Below are positions 16,575 to 25,348 of a stretch of 59,352 bases of DNA, one piece after another; position 1 is the stretch's first letter; each line of letters starts with the position of its first letter. The notes under the pieces were generated by a model that made no database searches, was not told the DNA's origin, and worked only from the letters and a program-made list of their open reading frames with translations. The stretch is taken from contig NZ_LDJK01000018.1 in assembly GCF_001431535.1 (NCBI RefSeq), positions 1 through 59,352 on the forward strand. Direction: 5' to 3'. Origin of the DNA: Stenotrophomonas chelatiphaga (lineage in GTDB: Bacteria > Pseudomonadota > Gammaproteobacteria > Xanthomonadales > Xanthomonadaceae). Both the position numbers and the translations under genes were made by a program.

Positions 16575-18205
16575 GCCTTCGCCTCCATCGCCACCGCACT
16601 GCCCGCGGCTGCGGCGGCCGCTCGTTTTTTCTTCTCCGCCGCGCTCAACGGCGGCGTCCAGCGCTGCATCCTCCAGCCGCACATCGCCAGCATCGCGCCG
16701 AAGGCCAGCATCACCAGGTCGAAGCCGGCCAGTACCCAGTCGCCGGCCGGCACGGTCACGCCCAGATGGGCGTGGGTGGTCAGCGCATTGAGCAGCGGCA
16801 ACAGCGCGAACAAGGCCGCACCGAGGTACAGCTGCCACGTCCACATGACCCGCTTCGGCCAGACGAACGCGGCCAGCAGGGCTGCACCCCAGGCGTAGAA
16901 GAACACGCTTACCTCGGCGTCGGCGCGCTCGGGCAGCTGCAGCGGCAGCAGCCGGTTACCCCAGAAGTACGCTGCGAACGCGATCGGCAGGCCGGCCACC
17001 GCGCCGATGTTCAGTGCGTCCACCAGCCGCAGGCCGAAGCCGATCCGGCCACTCTTGGCATGTTTCGGCCGCTCCTTGACCGCCCACAGCACCACGCCGC
17101 TGGCCACCATCAGGCAGCCGGTCAGGCCGGACAGGAAGAAGAACGCACGCAGTCCCCAGTCGGCGAAGTGGGCCAGGTGCAGCCCGTACATCACCCCGCG
17201 CGTCGCAGTAGCCGCGCCGGAGGCCGGTGATTCCATCAGCAGCTTGCCGGTCACCATGTCGTAGCGCAGTGCCGGCGTATCGATGGACAGGCGTCGACCA
17301 TCGCGCTGGCGGATGTCGATCACCGCATTGGCCGCGCCCGGGCTGGTGACGCTGAAGCCGGACACATCCACGCCCTTCCAGTGCGTGCGCGCGCTGTCCA
17401 GCAACTGCTGGATCGGCAGCGGCGCAGCGCGTCCTTCGGCCGGTGCGCTGACCTCGGGCATGCCGCCGAACGCTTCGCTGAAGAACGCATCTTCATCAGT
17501 GGGGTAGGCCGCCTTGATGCCCCACGGCAGGTACATCACCATCAACGTGACGATGCCGGTGTAGGTGATCATCGCGTGGTAAGGCAACGCCATCACCGCG
17601 CTGACGTTATGGAAATCAAGCCAGGAGCGCAGGCCCTTGTCTTTGCGGAAGGTGAAGAAGTCCTTGAAGATCTTCTTGTGGGTGATGACCCCGGTGATGA
17701 TCGCCACCAGCATGAACATCGCGCAGAAACCCACCAGGTAACGCGCCCACAGCACCGGGATGTAGTGCAGGTCGAAATGCAGGCGGTAGAAGAATTCGCC
17801 GCCGCGGGTTTCGCGCGCCTCCAGCTTTTCGCCGGTGTTGGGATCTACCGTGGCATCACCGAAGCGTCCGCCACCGCGGCGGCGGCGCTCGCCTTCCACC
17901 GGCGGTTTGACCACCGATTCCGGATTGCGCCAGAACATCCGCATGGCCGGGTTGCGCGGGTCGGGCAGGGTGACGAACCAGGTCTCGGCCTGGCCGGCAT
18001 GTTCCTGCAGGTAGTGCACCGCGCGCTCGGCGGCGACGTCGGTACTGACCGTGGTGGCCGGCAGTTCCGGGCGCATCCAGCGGCTGATTTCCTCGCGGTA
18101 GTAGCTGGCCGTGCCGGCCATGAAGATCAACAACAGCAGCCAGCCGACCAGCAGGCCGGTCCAGGTGTGCAGCCAGGCCATCGACTGGCGGAATCCGTTT
18201 TTCAT
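16571..18205 (-). CDS. PepSY-associated membrane protein, PiuB-like
   Basis: A 544-residue inner-membrane protein. It starts with the signature MAWLHTWTGLLVGWLLLLIFMAG of the PepSY-TM family (first membrane segment near residues 13-35). A large periplasmic part follows with YYREEISRW and the HFDLHYIP stretch, then segments near residues 150-175 and 200-225 and a C-terminal group of four to five. Such proteins (PiuB, FoxB, FsrB types) sit beside siderophore receptors and have been linked to reduction or release of siderophore iron. The start lies at an ATGA overlap with DUF3649. Confidence 0.88.
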   Translation of the reverse strand: MKNGFRQSMAWLHTWTGLLVGWLLLLIFMAGTASYYREEISRWMRPELPATTVSTDVAAERAVHYLQEHAGQAETWFVTLPDPRNPAMRMFWRNPESVVKPPVEGERRRRGGGRFGDATVDPNTGEKLEARETRGGEFFYRLHFDLHYIPVLWARYLVGFCAMFMLVAIITGVITHKKIFKDFFTFRKDKGLRSWLDFHNVSAVMALPYHAMITYTGIVTLMVMYLPWGIKAAYPTDEDAFFSEAFGGMPEVSAPAEGRAAPLPIQQLLDSARTHWKGVDVSGFSVTSPGAANAVIDIRQRDGRRLSIDTPALRYDMVTGKLLMESPASGAATATRGVMYGLHLAHFADWGLRAFFFLSGLTGCLMVASGVVLWAVKERPKHAKSGRIGFGLRLVDALNIGAVAGLPIAFAAYFWGNRLLPLQLPERADAEVSVFFYAWGAALLAAFVWPKRVMWTWQLYLGAALFALLPLLNALTTHAHLGVTVPAGDWVLAGFDLVMLAFGAMLAMCGWRMQRWTPPLSAAEKKKRAAAAAAGSAVAMEAKA

Positions 18206-18534
18206 GCCCACGCTCCCAGTGCCCGTGCAACCGCCGCCATCACCACCGTGGGCAGCGCGATGCCCAGCCAGGCACGCAACGCGGTACGGCTGGCGAAGGC
18301 CCACAGCGCCGCACAGGCACAGACCACGATCGCCACCAACATGCCGGTCAGCACGGTCTGGCCGCGCGCGCCGGGCAACGCCAGCGCGCAGAACACGCAG
18401 GTCACCGCGGCCAGCGCGTAGCCACCGAAGATGGCGGCCATGCTGCGCGAAAACACCCCCCAGCCGGGGCGGGCGAAGAACGTGGCCAGGCGGGCGCTGG
18501 CGGTCGTGCTGGCAGAAGGAGGCGAGCGGTCCAC
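18202..18534 (-). CDS. DUF3649 family membrane protein
   Basis: A 110-residue protein with three predicted membrane segments, including FGGYALAAVTCVFCALALP. The start is placed at GTG 18534 (VDRSPPSAS) because AGGA stands 5-6 bases upstream; a longer frame adds 29 residues without hydrophobic or conserved character. DUF3649 proteins occur with PepSY/PiuB proteins in iron-acquisition clusters. The stop overlaps the next start (ATGA). Confidence 0.8.
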   Translation of the reverse strand: MDRSPPSASTTASARLATFFARPGWGVFSRSMAAIFGGYALAAVTCVFCALALPGARGQTVLTGMLVAIVVCACAALWAFASRTALRAWLGIALPTVVMAAVARALGAWA

Positions 18535-18632
18535 GGTGATCCTGCAGTTGCGGTTGATGGCATCGCTGCCGGTGGAGAGGGGGCCATCCGTGGCCGGCCA
18601 CCGGCACATCGCCGGCGGCATCCATCGGATCG

Positions 18633-20855
18633 TCAGAGCTTCCAGCGCAGCGTCATGGTCACGTTGCGGGGTTCGCCCCAGTAGACACCCTGGTAGAAGC
18701 CGACGTTGTTGTAGTACTCCTTGTCCAGCACGTTGTTGATGTTGAGCTGGGCACTGAAGTTTTCGTTGAAGCGGTAACCGGCCGACAGGTTCACCAGGTA
18801 GAACGCATCCTGTTCGATGCGCGCGCTTTCGGTGCGGCCGCTGGTCAGGTAGTCCGCGCGCGGCTTGGTGCTGTTGTTCCAGATGCCGCTCTGCCAGGTC
18901 GCGCCGCCGCCCAGCCAGAAGCGGCCCTCGGCGCCGCCCGGACGCCAGCTGGCGTTGAGCCGGAAGGTGTCCTGCGGGTTGGTGGTCTTCTGCAGCACGC
19001 CGGCACGGTTGCGGATGGTGGTGTGGGCAAACCCGGCGGAGAGGTTCCAGTGCTCGCCGATGCTGCCCTGGGTTTCCAGCTCCCAGCCTTTCACCTTGTT
19101 GCCCTTGCCGGTGGAACGGTAGGCCTGGCTGCCATCGGGCAGCGACGACGGCGGGACCGAATCATCGATCTCGGCCACGTTGTCCTGCTCGCCTTCGAAG
19201 ATCGCCGCGGATGCATTGAGCAGCCCGCCGAAGAACTCGGCTTTCAGGCCGCCTTCCCACATCGTGCCGACCACCGGTTCCAGGTAATCGCCATTGCGGT
19301 CGCGGTAATTCTGCGGCTGGAAGATGTCGGTGTAGCTGACGTAGCCGCTGAAGATCGTGTTGAAGTCGTACACCAGTCCCAGGTACGGGGTCAGCGAATC
19401 GTCGGGCTTGTAGCCGGTGCGGGTGGTGGCGGTCAGGTTGCCGGCGGTGTCATGGGTGTAACGCCAGGTCCTGGTTTCCCAGCTGCCATAACGGGCACCG
19501 ACCACGGCCAGCAGCGGATCCGCCAGCTGCAGCCGTGCGGCCACGTAGGCGGCGCTCTGCTTCAGCTCGTTCTCCGACGCCAGGTAGCCCAGCCGGGTGA
19601 CCGGCAGGCGCGGCACATCGCCGGTCCAGTTGCGCCAGTCCGGCACCACCGCATAGGCGGTGGTGTAGTCGAAGTCGAGCGCATCGGATTCGCCCTTGCG
19701 CACCGACTGGCCCAGCCCGAACACCAGTTCGTGGTTGCGCCCGAACAGCTTGAACGGACCGCTGACGTTGAGGTCGAACACATCCATCGTGCTCTGCTCG
19801 TTGAAGTGCGAAACGTAGGCCGACACGCCGGTACCGTCCGGGCGTGGGTAGCCCTGCGCGCCATACCAGACGCTGCCATCGGTATCGCGGTCGGCGTGGG
19901 TCAGGTTGGCCTTGGCCGACCAGCCGTTGCCAAGCTGCTGCTCCAGCCGTACGAAGCTGGTCTTTTCAATGATCGGCCAGGCACTCCACGATGCCGACAG
20001 GTTGGTCGAGCGCGGCAGGTTGGCCGGCTTGCCATCGGCGCCCCAGTACGGCACCACACCCCAGGTCACCCCGGAGGTGTGCGGCGACTGGTATTCGTAG
20101 CCCAGTTCCAGCAGGGTGCTGTCGGTGACGTCGGCCTGCACGATGCCGTAGAACACGTCCTTGTCCAGCTTGTACACATCGCGGAAGGAATCGCTCTGCT
20201 GCTTGGCCGCGACCACGCGCGCCCGGATGCGCCCGTCCAGCGCCACCGGACCGCCGAGGTCGGCCTCCAGGCGCTGGTTGCCCCAGCGTCCCACGGTCAG
20301 GTTGGCACCGGCCTGGAAGGTATCGGTGGGGCGCTTGCGCACGAAGCTGATGGTGCCCGACGGATCGCCGGCACCGGTGGTCAGGCCGGTCGCACCGCGG
20401 ATCACTTCGATACGCTCGTAGATCACGCTGTCGGTGTTGGTCTTGATCGACCCACCGAAGGTGTTGAGCATGCCATCGACCTGGAAATTGGTGATGTTGT
20501 AGCCGCGCGACACATAGTTGATGCGCTCGCTGTCGGTGACCGAAACGTGCACGCCGGTGACCTGGCCCATGACATCGGACAGCGCGAACAGGCCCATGTC
20601 GTCCAGCCGCTGGCGGGTGATCACGGTGACCGACTGCGGTGTCTCGCGCAGCGAAAGGTCCAGTTTGGTGGCGGTGCTGGCGTGCTTGACCGTATAACCG
20701 TTCTTGATCTCGCCATCGGCGGTGACCTGCACTGCATCCAGGGTGCGCGCGGAGGCATCGGCCGGGGTGTCGGCGTGGGCGGTGGAAGCGAGCAGCAGGC
20801 TGCCGATGGCAAGCGCGAGCAGCGAACGGGGCGGAGCGTTGAACAGCGACGACAT
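18633..20855 (-). CDS. TonB-dependent siderophore receptor
   Basis: A 740-residue outer-membrane receptor. Signal peptide residues 1-28 end in STAHA, followed by a TonB-box-like LDAVQVTA. A plug domain (about residues 55-165) contains LRETPQSVTVITRQRLDDM and the siderophore-receptor stretch VSRGYNITNFQVDGM; a 22-strand-type barrel ends at RNVTMTLRWKL. No extra N-terminal signalling domain is present, so it is not a FecA/FpvA-type sigma-factor transducer. The ligand is unknown; the family points to a ferric siderophore. A Fur box lies upstream, and DUF3649, PepSY and DUF3325 follow in one operon. Confidence 0.94.
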   Translation of the reverse strand: MSSLFNAPPRSLLALAIGSLLLASTAHADTPADASARTLDAVQVTADGEIKNGYTVKHASTATKLDLSLRETPQSVTVITRQRLDDMGLFALSDVMGQVTGVHVSVTDSERINYVSRGYNITNFQVDGMLNTFGGSIKTNTDSVIYERIEVIRGATGLTTGAGDPSGTISFVRKRPTDTFQAGANLTVGRWGNQRLEADLGGPVALDGRIRARVVAAKQQSDSFRDVYKLDKDVFYGIVQADVTDSTLLELGYEYQSPHTSGVTWGVVPYWGADGKPANLPRSTNLSASWSAWPIIEKTSFVRLEQQLGNGWSAKANLTHADRDTDGSVWYGAQGYPRPDGTGVSAYVSHFNEQSTMDVFDLNVSGPFKLFGRNHELVFGLGQSVRKGESDALDFDYTTAYAVVPDWRNWTGDVPRLPVTRLGYLASENELKQSAAYVAARLQLADPLLAVVGARYGSWETRTWRYTHDTAGNLTATTRTGYKPDDSLTPYLGLVYDFNTIFSGYVSYTDIFQPQNYRDRNGDYLEPVVGTMWEGGLKAEFFGGLLNASAAIFEGEQDNVAEIDDSVPPSSLPDGSQAYRSTGKGNKVKGWELETQGSIGEHWNLSAGFAHTTIRNRAGVLQKTTNPQDTFRLNASWRPGGAEGRFWLGGGATWQSGIWNNSTKPRADYLTSGRTESARIEQDAFYLVNLSAGYRFNENFSAQLNINNVLDKEYYNNVGFYQGVYWGEPRNVTMTLRWKL

Positions 20856-21047
20856 GAGGGATGCGATTCCATGCAGGTAAGAAAGCCGGCGATGGAAGTG
20901 GCCGCGCAGGCGCGCAGGCCCAGCGCCAGGATGCGGCGCCCGCTCCCATCGTCACCGCACCGGACGGGGCGGCGAACGTTAGCTGGTACACGGGGCGGCA
21001 ACGACGGAACGGGTCCGCGACTGACTGGCTGGGCGTACGATGTGACT

Positions 21048-21068
21048 AAATGATAAGTATTCGCATTT
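21048..21068 (-). promoter_or_regulatory. Fur box upstream of the siderophore receptor
   Basis: AAATGATAAGTATTCGCATTT is an imperfect palindrome (AAATG...CATTT) that fits the Fur consensus GATAATGATAATCATTATC in several hexamer steps. It is AT-rich in an otherwise GC-rich gap and lies about 190 bases before the receptor ATG. Iron-repressed transcription of the four-gene operon is inferred. Confidence 0.7.
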
Positions 21069-21116
21069 AGTTAAGCAAGCGTTTTCAGTACGGTCACACG
21101 GTTCACCGCACGGCTT

Positions 21117-21518
21117 TCAGCGCACCGCGCAGGCGCGGTGGATTTCCTGGTCGATGCGGGCCGGCGCGCTGCGGCCGGTGAACACTTCGGCCATTTCCTT
21201 GCGCAGGCGTGCGTCTTCGCAGGATTGCGGATCGACCACGTTGTCGATCACCGTGCCGCGCACGTCGGGCTGATCGTAGCCGGCGCTCTCGCGCACCCAA
21301 CGCCGTGCCTGCGACGATTCCTGCGCCACGCGGATCCGGTCGGCGGTGGTCAGCCTGGGATCACGCACCACCGGGCGGCTCACCCCGGTGTCCTGTTCCT
21401 TCGGGCAGGGCACCGACTGGTAGGCCACCTGCTGGCCATCGCTGCACTTGTACACGCGTTGCGCGTGCGCCTGTGTTGCCAGCGCACACAGCGCCAGCGT
21501 CATCAACATCCTGGTCAT
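21117..21518 (-). CDS. exported DUF4124 protein
   Basis: A 133-residue protein with a signal peptide ending in QAHA and an N-terminal DUF4124 motif, RVYKCSDGQQVAYQSVPCP, whose two cysteines are probably disulfide-bonded. The rest is polar and charged. DUF4124 is common in exported proteins of Xanthomonadaceae and has no known activity. It is a single gene with its own upstream gap. A second, longer DUF4124 protein begins at the right edge of the window. Confidence 0.85.
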   Translation of the reverse strand: MTRMLMTLALCALATQAHAQRVYKCSDGQQVAYQSVPCPKEQDTGVSRPVVRDPRLTTADRIRVAQESSQARRWVRESAGYDQPDVRGTVIDNVVDPQSCEDARLRKEMAEVFTGRSAPARIDQEIHRACAVR

Positions 21519-21570
21519 GGATCCCCCCGGCGCACCGCCTTGGCGCGCGATGCGCGGGAGAATACCCTAT

Positions 21571-22722
21571 TCAGGGAGCGTCAACACCTATGTTTGTGTA
21601 GAACCCGGAACAGTAGCGCTGCCCCTTGCGGCTCAGGTTGAATCGCTGGCAATTGGTGTCGTAACTGAAACCTGTCGCGGTGATCAGATAACTGGACAGC
21701 GTGACGCCGTTCAGATGGTGCTGGCTGCCATTGGATTTCAGCGACCAATGCTCATGCGGACCGGTCGAGGAGCCGCCATCGCACAACGCCTGGCGCCTGG
21801 TATTGGCCGGATTGGCAATCGGTTCATTGGCGGCCACCGTGGCGCCAGTGGCCTGGCGGATGTTCATCAGGTGGTAATAGGTCGTGGACCACCCGCCTTC
21901 ATGCACGACCTCGGCCATGCACGACGAATGGCGCTTGAACCTGCCCGCTGCAGAGGACGTTACCCAGTTGTTGCTCTGGTTGCTGCCCCATCCTCCGCCA
22001 ACGGACATGTCCAGCGACGACATCGGGAAGCGGCCGCTGCCGGAATGGGTGTGCGCCCCGCCTACGTGCCATCGCGCGTTGAGCGGGTAAGGGAACTGCA
22101 GCAGATCGGTCGGAGGGGCATCGGCGCGAGGCTGCGGCAGGGCCGTGCGCGAGCGCAGCGCGACCTGCCGGGTGCTGCCGAACAGCCGGCGATAGACATC
22201 GTTGAACCCGGCGCCGGCCAGCGCGGCAGCACGCGTGTCGTCCATGCCTGACAACGCGTACAGGGTACGCAGCGGATTGTCGCCGGACAGCGCCACCGGC
22301 CCCTTGGTGCTGGTGTCACTGGCGTCGTACATCGCATCACGCAGGGACTCGGCCACTTCCCGCAGTTGCGGCCCGAAGCCGGTGGTGGCGACCAGCGCAC
22401 CGAACGGCCGCTCCAGGCGTGCAGGCGGAGCATCCTGATTGCCGACCACGCCGGTCTGCAGTTCCATCAGGGCGAGCAGGACGCGCGGACTGATGCCGCT
22501 GTAGCCTGCCCAGTGCGAAAGTGTTTCGGCATGCGGGCTGAGCTGTGGGGCATGCCCGGCCAGCCACGTGGCAATATCGAAATCAAACATTTCATCGTAC
22601 TGGTACACCAGATCGCGGCTTTGCAGCGAAGGTGCGTCGGCGTGTGCCGTGGACAGGGTCGATGCCGCGCAGAGCACAGCAAGGAGGAGCGGTTTCATCA
22701 GTCGGGGCGCAGGAAGGGTCAT
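21571..22722 (-). CDS. M23 metallopeptidase of the LasA/beta-lytic type, preproprotein
   Basis: A 383-residue secreted protease. A signal peptide (ending in STAHA; the start could also be the ATG at residue 9) is followed by a propeptide of about 175 residues. The catalytic domain from about residue 200 resembles Pseudomonas LasA and beta-lytic protease. GGAHTHSGSG and SSLDMS give the first zinc His and Asp, STGPHEHWSL gives the HxH pair, and CDGG and the C-terminal CQRF...YCSG supply disulfide cysteines. These enzymes cut pentaglycine or peptide bridges in Gram-positive walls and lyse competitors. Secretion is Sec-dependent to the periplasm, then probably type II. Confidence 0.9.
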   Translation of the reverse strand: MTLPAPRLMKPLLLAVLCAASTLSTAHADAPSLQSRDLVYQYDEMFDFDIATWLAGHAPQLSPHAETLSHWAGYSGISPRVLLALMELQTGVVGNQDAPPARLERPFGALVATTGFGPQLREVAESLRDAMYDASDTSTKGPVALSGDNPLRTLYALSGMDDTRAAALAGAGFNDVYRRLFGSTRQVALRSRTALPQPRADAPPTDLLQFPYPLNARWHVGGAHTHSGSGRFPMSSLDMSVGGGWGSNQSNNWVTSSAAGRFKRHSSCMAEVVHEGGWSTTYYHLMNIRQATGATVAANEPIANPANTRRQALCDGGSSTGPHEHWSLKSNGSQHHLNGVTLSSYLITATGFSYDTNCQRFNLSRKGQRYCSGFYTNIGVDAP

Positions 22723-22980
22723 GGTTCGGATTCCAGAGTGGATCTGAGCGGCATGGGGATTTCAGGCCGCAACCATCCCTGGACCCCGTAAAAGGGGATC
22801 CTGTCGAGAGGTAAGGACTGGCTCGCTGCTGCCGCTGTTGGCGGGCGGGCAAGGCCAATGCTAGGTACGTGCGATGCCGTCGGGTTTGTCGGCAATCACA
22901 GAGTTACTTGCGTCGAAAATATCCATCGGAGTGGACATCCAGCGCTGCGCCATCAATGGGCCATGCGACTACGACTACGC

Positions 22981-24270
22981 TCACGTCGCCAGCAACGTAG
23001 TGGCTGCATGCAGCAGCAACCCGATCAGCCCGCCGACCAGCGTGCCGTTGAAGCGGATGAACTGCAGGTCGCGGCCGACGCTCAGTTCCAGCTGTTCCAC
23101 CAGATGGCGTTCGTCCCACCCCTTCACCGTCTGTGCGATATGCGCGGTGACGCCATCGCGCAGGCGCGAGGTCAGCCGCTGCGCGCCCTCCAGCAGGTGC
23201 TGGTTGAGCGCATCACGCAGGGCCGGGTCCGAAGACAGGCTGCGGCCGAGCGCGGCCATGCTGCGCTCCAGGTACCCGGCCAGTGCGGAATCTTCGCTCT
23301 GCAGGTCGGCGCGCAGGCTGGCGTGGATGCGCGACCATAGTCCCTGCACGTACTCCTGCAGGGCAGGGTGGTCGATCATTTCCTGTTTCAGCTGTTCGAT
23401 ACGGGTGGCCAGCGCCGGGTCCTCGCGCAGGCGCTGCACGTAGCTGCCCAGCCACTGTTCGTAGTCCTGCCGCAGCGGGTGCGTCGGCTCGGCCAGCACC
23501 TGCTGCATTTCTTCCAGAACCGCACCGGCCAGGCGCTCGGCCAGGCTGTCGCCGATCTCATCGATCGGTTTGATCCAGTTCACCGTGCTGGACAGGGTCG
23601 GCCACTCGCGCTGGATGTAGCGCACGATCAGCTGCGAGGCGCGTTCCTTGACCTCCGGCTGTTCCAGCCAGCGCGCCAGCCGCTGAAGGCCTTCATCCAG
23701 CACGCGCTGGTGGCGGCCATCGGCGGTCAGCAGGGCCAGCAGTTCACCGGCGGTGGAGGCCGCGTTCCACTGCCGCAGCTGCTGCACCACGAAGCCGTGC
23801 AACTGGCGGCGCACGGCGGCTTCGTCGAAGAAATCCAGTGCCTGCAATGCCCAGCCACGTGCCATGTCGGCCAGCATGCGCACCTGCTCCGGTGCGGACA
23901 GCCAACTGCCCAGGCGGGCAGCCGGATCGAACACTTTCAGCCGCGCCAGCAGCATGTCCGGCGCCAGGAACTGGTCGCGCACGAAGACCGCCAGGCTGTC
24001 GCCGATGCGCTCCTTGCTGCGCGGGATGATTGCCGTATGCGGGATGGGCAGGCCCATCGGCCGGCGGAACAGCGCCACCACCGCGAACCAGTCGGCCATC
24101 GCGCCCACCGCGGCGGCTTCGCAGAAGGCGGCAACCCACGCCCAGATACCGCGCTCGCCCTGCCAGTGGCTGACCGCGAAACCGGCCAGCATCACCAGCA
24201 GCATGCCGAACGCGATGGCTTTCAGGCGCCGCAGCTGGGCGCGGCGCGGATCAACGGGAGTCGTGGTCAT
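22981..24270 (-). CDS. DUF445 family membrane protein (YjiN-like)
   Basis: A 429-residue protein with two hydrophobic segments near the N-terminus (about residues 14-60, including AFGMLLVMLAGFAVSHW), a long helical, charged middle part and a final hydrophobic stretch (GGLIGLLLHAATTLL). The signature ADWFAVVALFRRPMGLPIPHTAIIP near residue 60 places it in DUF445. The function of the family is unknown; topology suggests a membrane-anchored coiled structure facing one side of the inner membrane. Confidence 0.88.
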   Translation of the reverse strand: MTTTPVDPRRAQLRRLKAIAFGMLLVMLAGFAVSHWQGERGIWAWVAAFCEAAAVGAMADWFAVVALFRRPMGLPIPHTAIIPRSKERIGDSLAVFVRDQFLAPDMLLARLKVFDPAARLGSWLSAPEQVRMLADMARGWALQALDFFDEAAVRRQLHGFVVQQLRQWNAASTAGELLALLTADGRHQRVLDEGLQRLARWLEQPEVKERASQLIVRYIQREWPTLSSTVNWIKPIDEIGDSLAERLAGAVLEEMQQVLAEPTHPLRQDYEQWLGSYVQRLREDPALATRIEQLKQEMIDHPALQEYVQGLWSRIHASLRADLQSEDSALAGYLERSMAALGRSLSSDPALRDALNQHLLEGAQRLTSRLRDGVTAHIAQTVKGWDERHLVEQLELSVGRDLQFIRFNGTLVGGLIGLLLHAATTLLAT

Positions 24271-24345
24271 GCGGGCAGTCTACCGGGGCCGGTGTTGAGC
24301 CCCGTTGACGGTGAACATCGATCCCATCGGCGGTGGACATGGAGC

Positions 24346-24372
24346 GGTAGCGCCGAGCCATGCTCGGCGAGC
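24346..24372 (+). repeat. single SMAG-type palindrome
   Basis: GGTAGCGCCGAGC followed by ATGCTCGGCGAGC forms one GTAG-headed hairpin between the DUF445 gene and the ParB-like gene. It may terminate the latter's transcript. Confidence 0.85.
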
Positions 24373-24418
24373 GCAGCGGCCGCCTGTCCCTGTCGCCCAG
24401 CTCGGCACCACGCAGTGA

Positions 24419-25285
24419 TCAGGCCAGCTGCGCGCGCAGCGCCGCCAGCTGCTGGCGCAGCGCATCGTTTTCGCGGGTCAGGCTGACGATGCGGGCACGC
24501 AGCGCCGGGGCGCCTTCGCCCAGTTGTTCCAGCGCGTGCATCACTTCGGCATCGCGCAGCGCCTGCTCGTCCTCGCTGACCTCTTCCGCCTGTACCGCCA
24601 CCTCCGGCTTGGCGGCACGCGGCTTGCGGTTGGCCTCGCGGGCGCGCTTGGCGGCCTGCTTCAGTTCGTCCTTGCCACCGGTGGCGGCCGCGCGCTGCTC
24701 GTCTTCCGGCAGCGATGCCACCGCCGCCGCCGCGCTGATCGACAGCTGGCCGTTCTTCACCGCTTCCACCACTTCCGGCGCAGCCTGCGCACGGATGCGT
24801 TCGATCATGCTGATCTGGTTGCTGCTCAGCTTGGCTTCGCGGGCCAGTTCGGCGCGGCTCAAGCTCGGTGCCGGATCCCACGGTGGGCTGTCCTGCTCGT
24901 CGTCCTGGCCTTCGGCGGTGCCGTCGCTTTCGCGCTGCAGTTTTTCCTGCTCGATGCGCTTGCGCTGGGCCAGGATTTCGCGCTTGCGCAGCGCCAGTTC
25001 GCCACGCTGGAAGTCCGACACGCTGCGCCGTCCCAGGTGCTGTTCGATCATCCACAGGTGGACATCGTCCATGCTCTGGAAGCGGGTGTTCTGCACCGTG
25101 TTGAACGGCAGGTCGTGCTTCTGGCAGATACCGTAGCGGTTGTGTCCGTCCACCAGCACGTCACCCCACAGCACCAGCGCGTCGCGGCAGCCTTCGGCCA
25201 GGATGCTGCGCTCCAGCGCCTCGTATTCGTCCGCGGTGAGCGGGTCGATGTAGGCCTTGAGTTCTTCTTTGACGACGATGTTCAT
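24419..25285 (-). CDS. solo ParB-like nuclease-domain protein
   Basis: A 288-residue protein. The N-terminal ParB/sulfiredoxin-type domain (about residues 1-100) has PLTADEYEALERSILAEG and the motif VLVDGHNRY, where partition ParBs have GERR. A charged linker (about 115-150) precedes a helix-turn-helix-like region with LSRAELAREAKLSSNQISMIERI, and the C-terminus is a coiled coil. There is no parA beside it and no plasmid gene, so it is a chromosomal solo ParB-like protein. The ATG at 25285 is preferred over a TTG two codons earlier. Role unknown: DNA binding or CTP-switch regulation is possible. Confidence 0.78.
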   Translation of the reverse strand: MNIVVKEELKAYIDPLTADEYEALERSILAEGCRDALVLWGDVLVDGHNRYGICQKHDLPFNTVQNTRFQSMDDVHLWMIEQHLGRRSVSDFQRGELALRKREILAQRKRIEQEKLQRESDGTAEGQDDEQDSPPWDPAPSLSRAELAREAKLSSNQISMIERIRAQAAPEVVEAVKNGQLSISAAAAVASLPEDEQRAAATGGKDELKQAAKRAREANRKPRAAKPEVAVQAEEVSEDEQALRDAEVMHALEQLGEGAPALRARIVSLTRENDALRQQLAALRAQLA

Positions 25286-25348
25286 GGGCAACGGGCGGTC
25301 GTGGAGCGGAACCGCCCATTGTACCGGCTCGGGCTGGCGCGTCCCGGC

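Noticed and set aside
19023-21053. 676-codon plus-strand frame opposite the siderophore receptor gene
   Set aside because: Shadow of the receptor; its own translation is a biased mixture without a domain.
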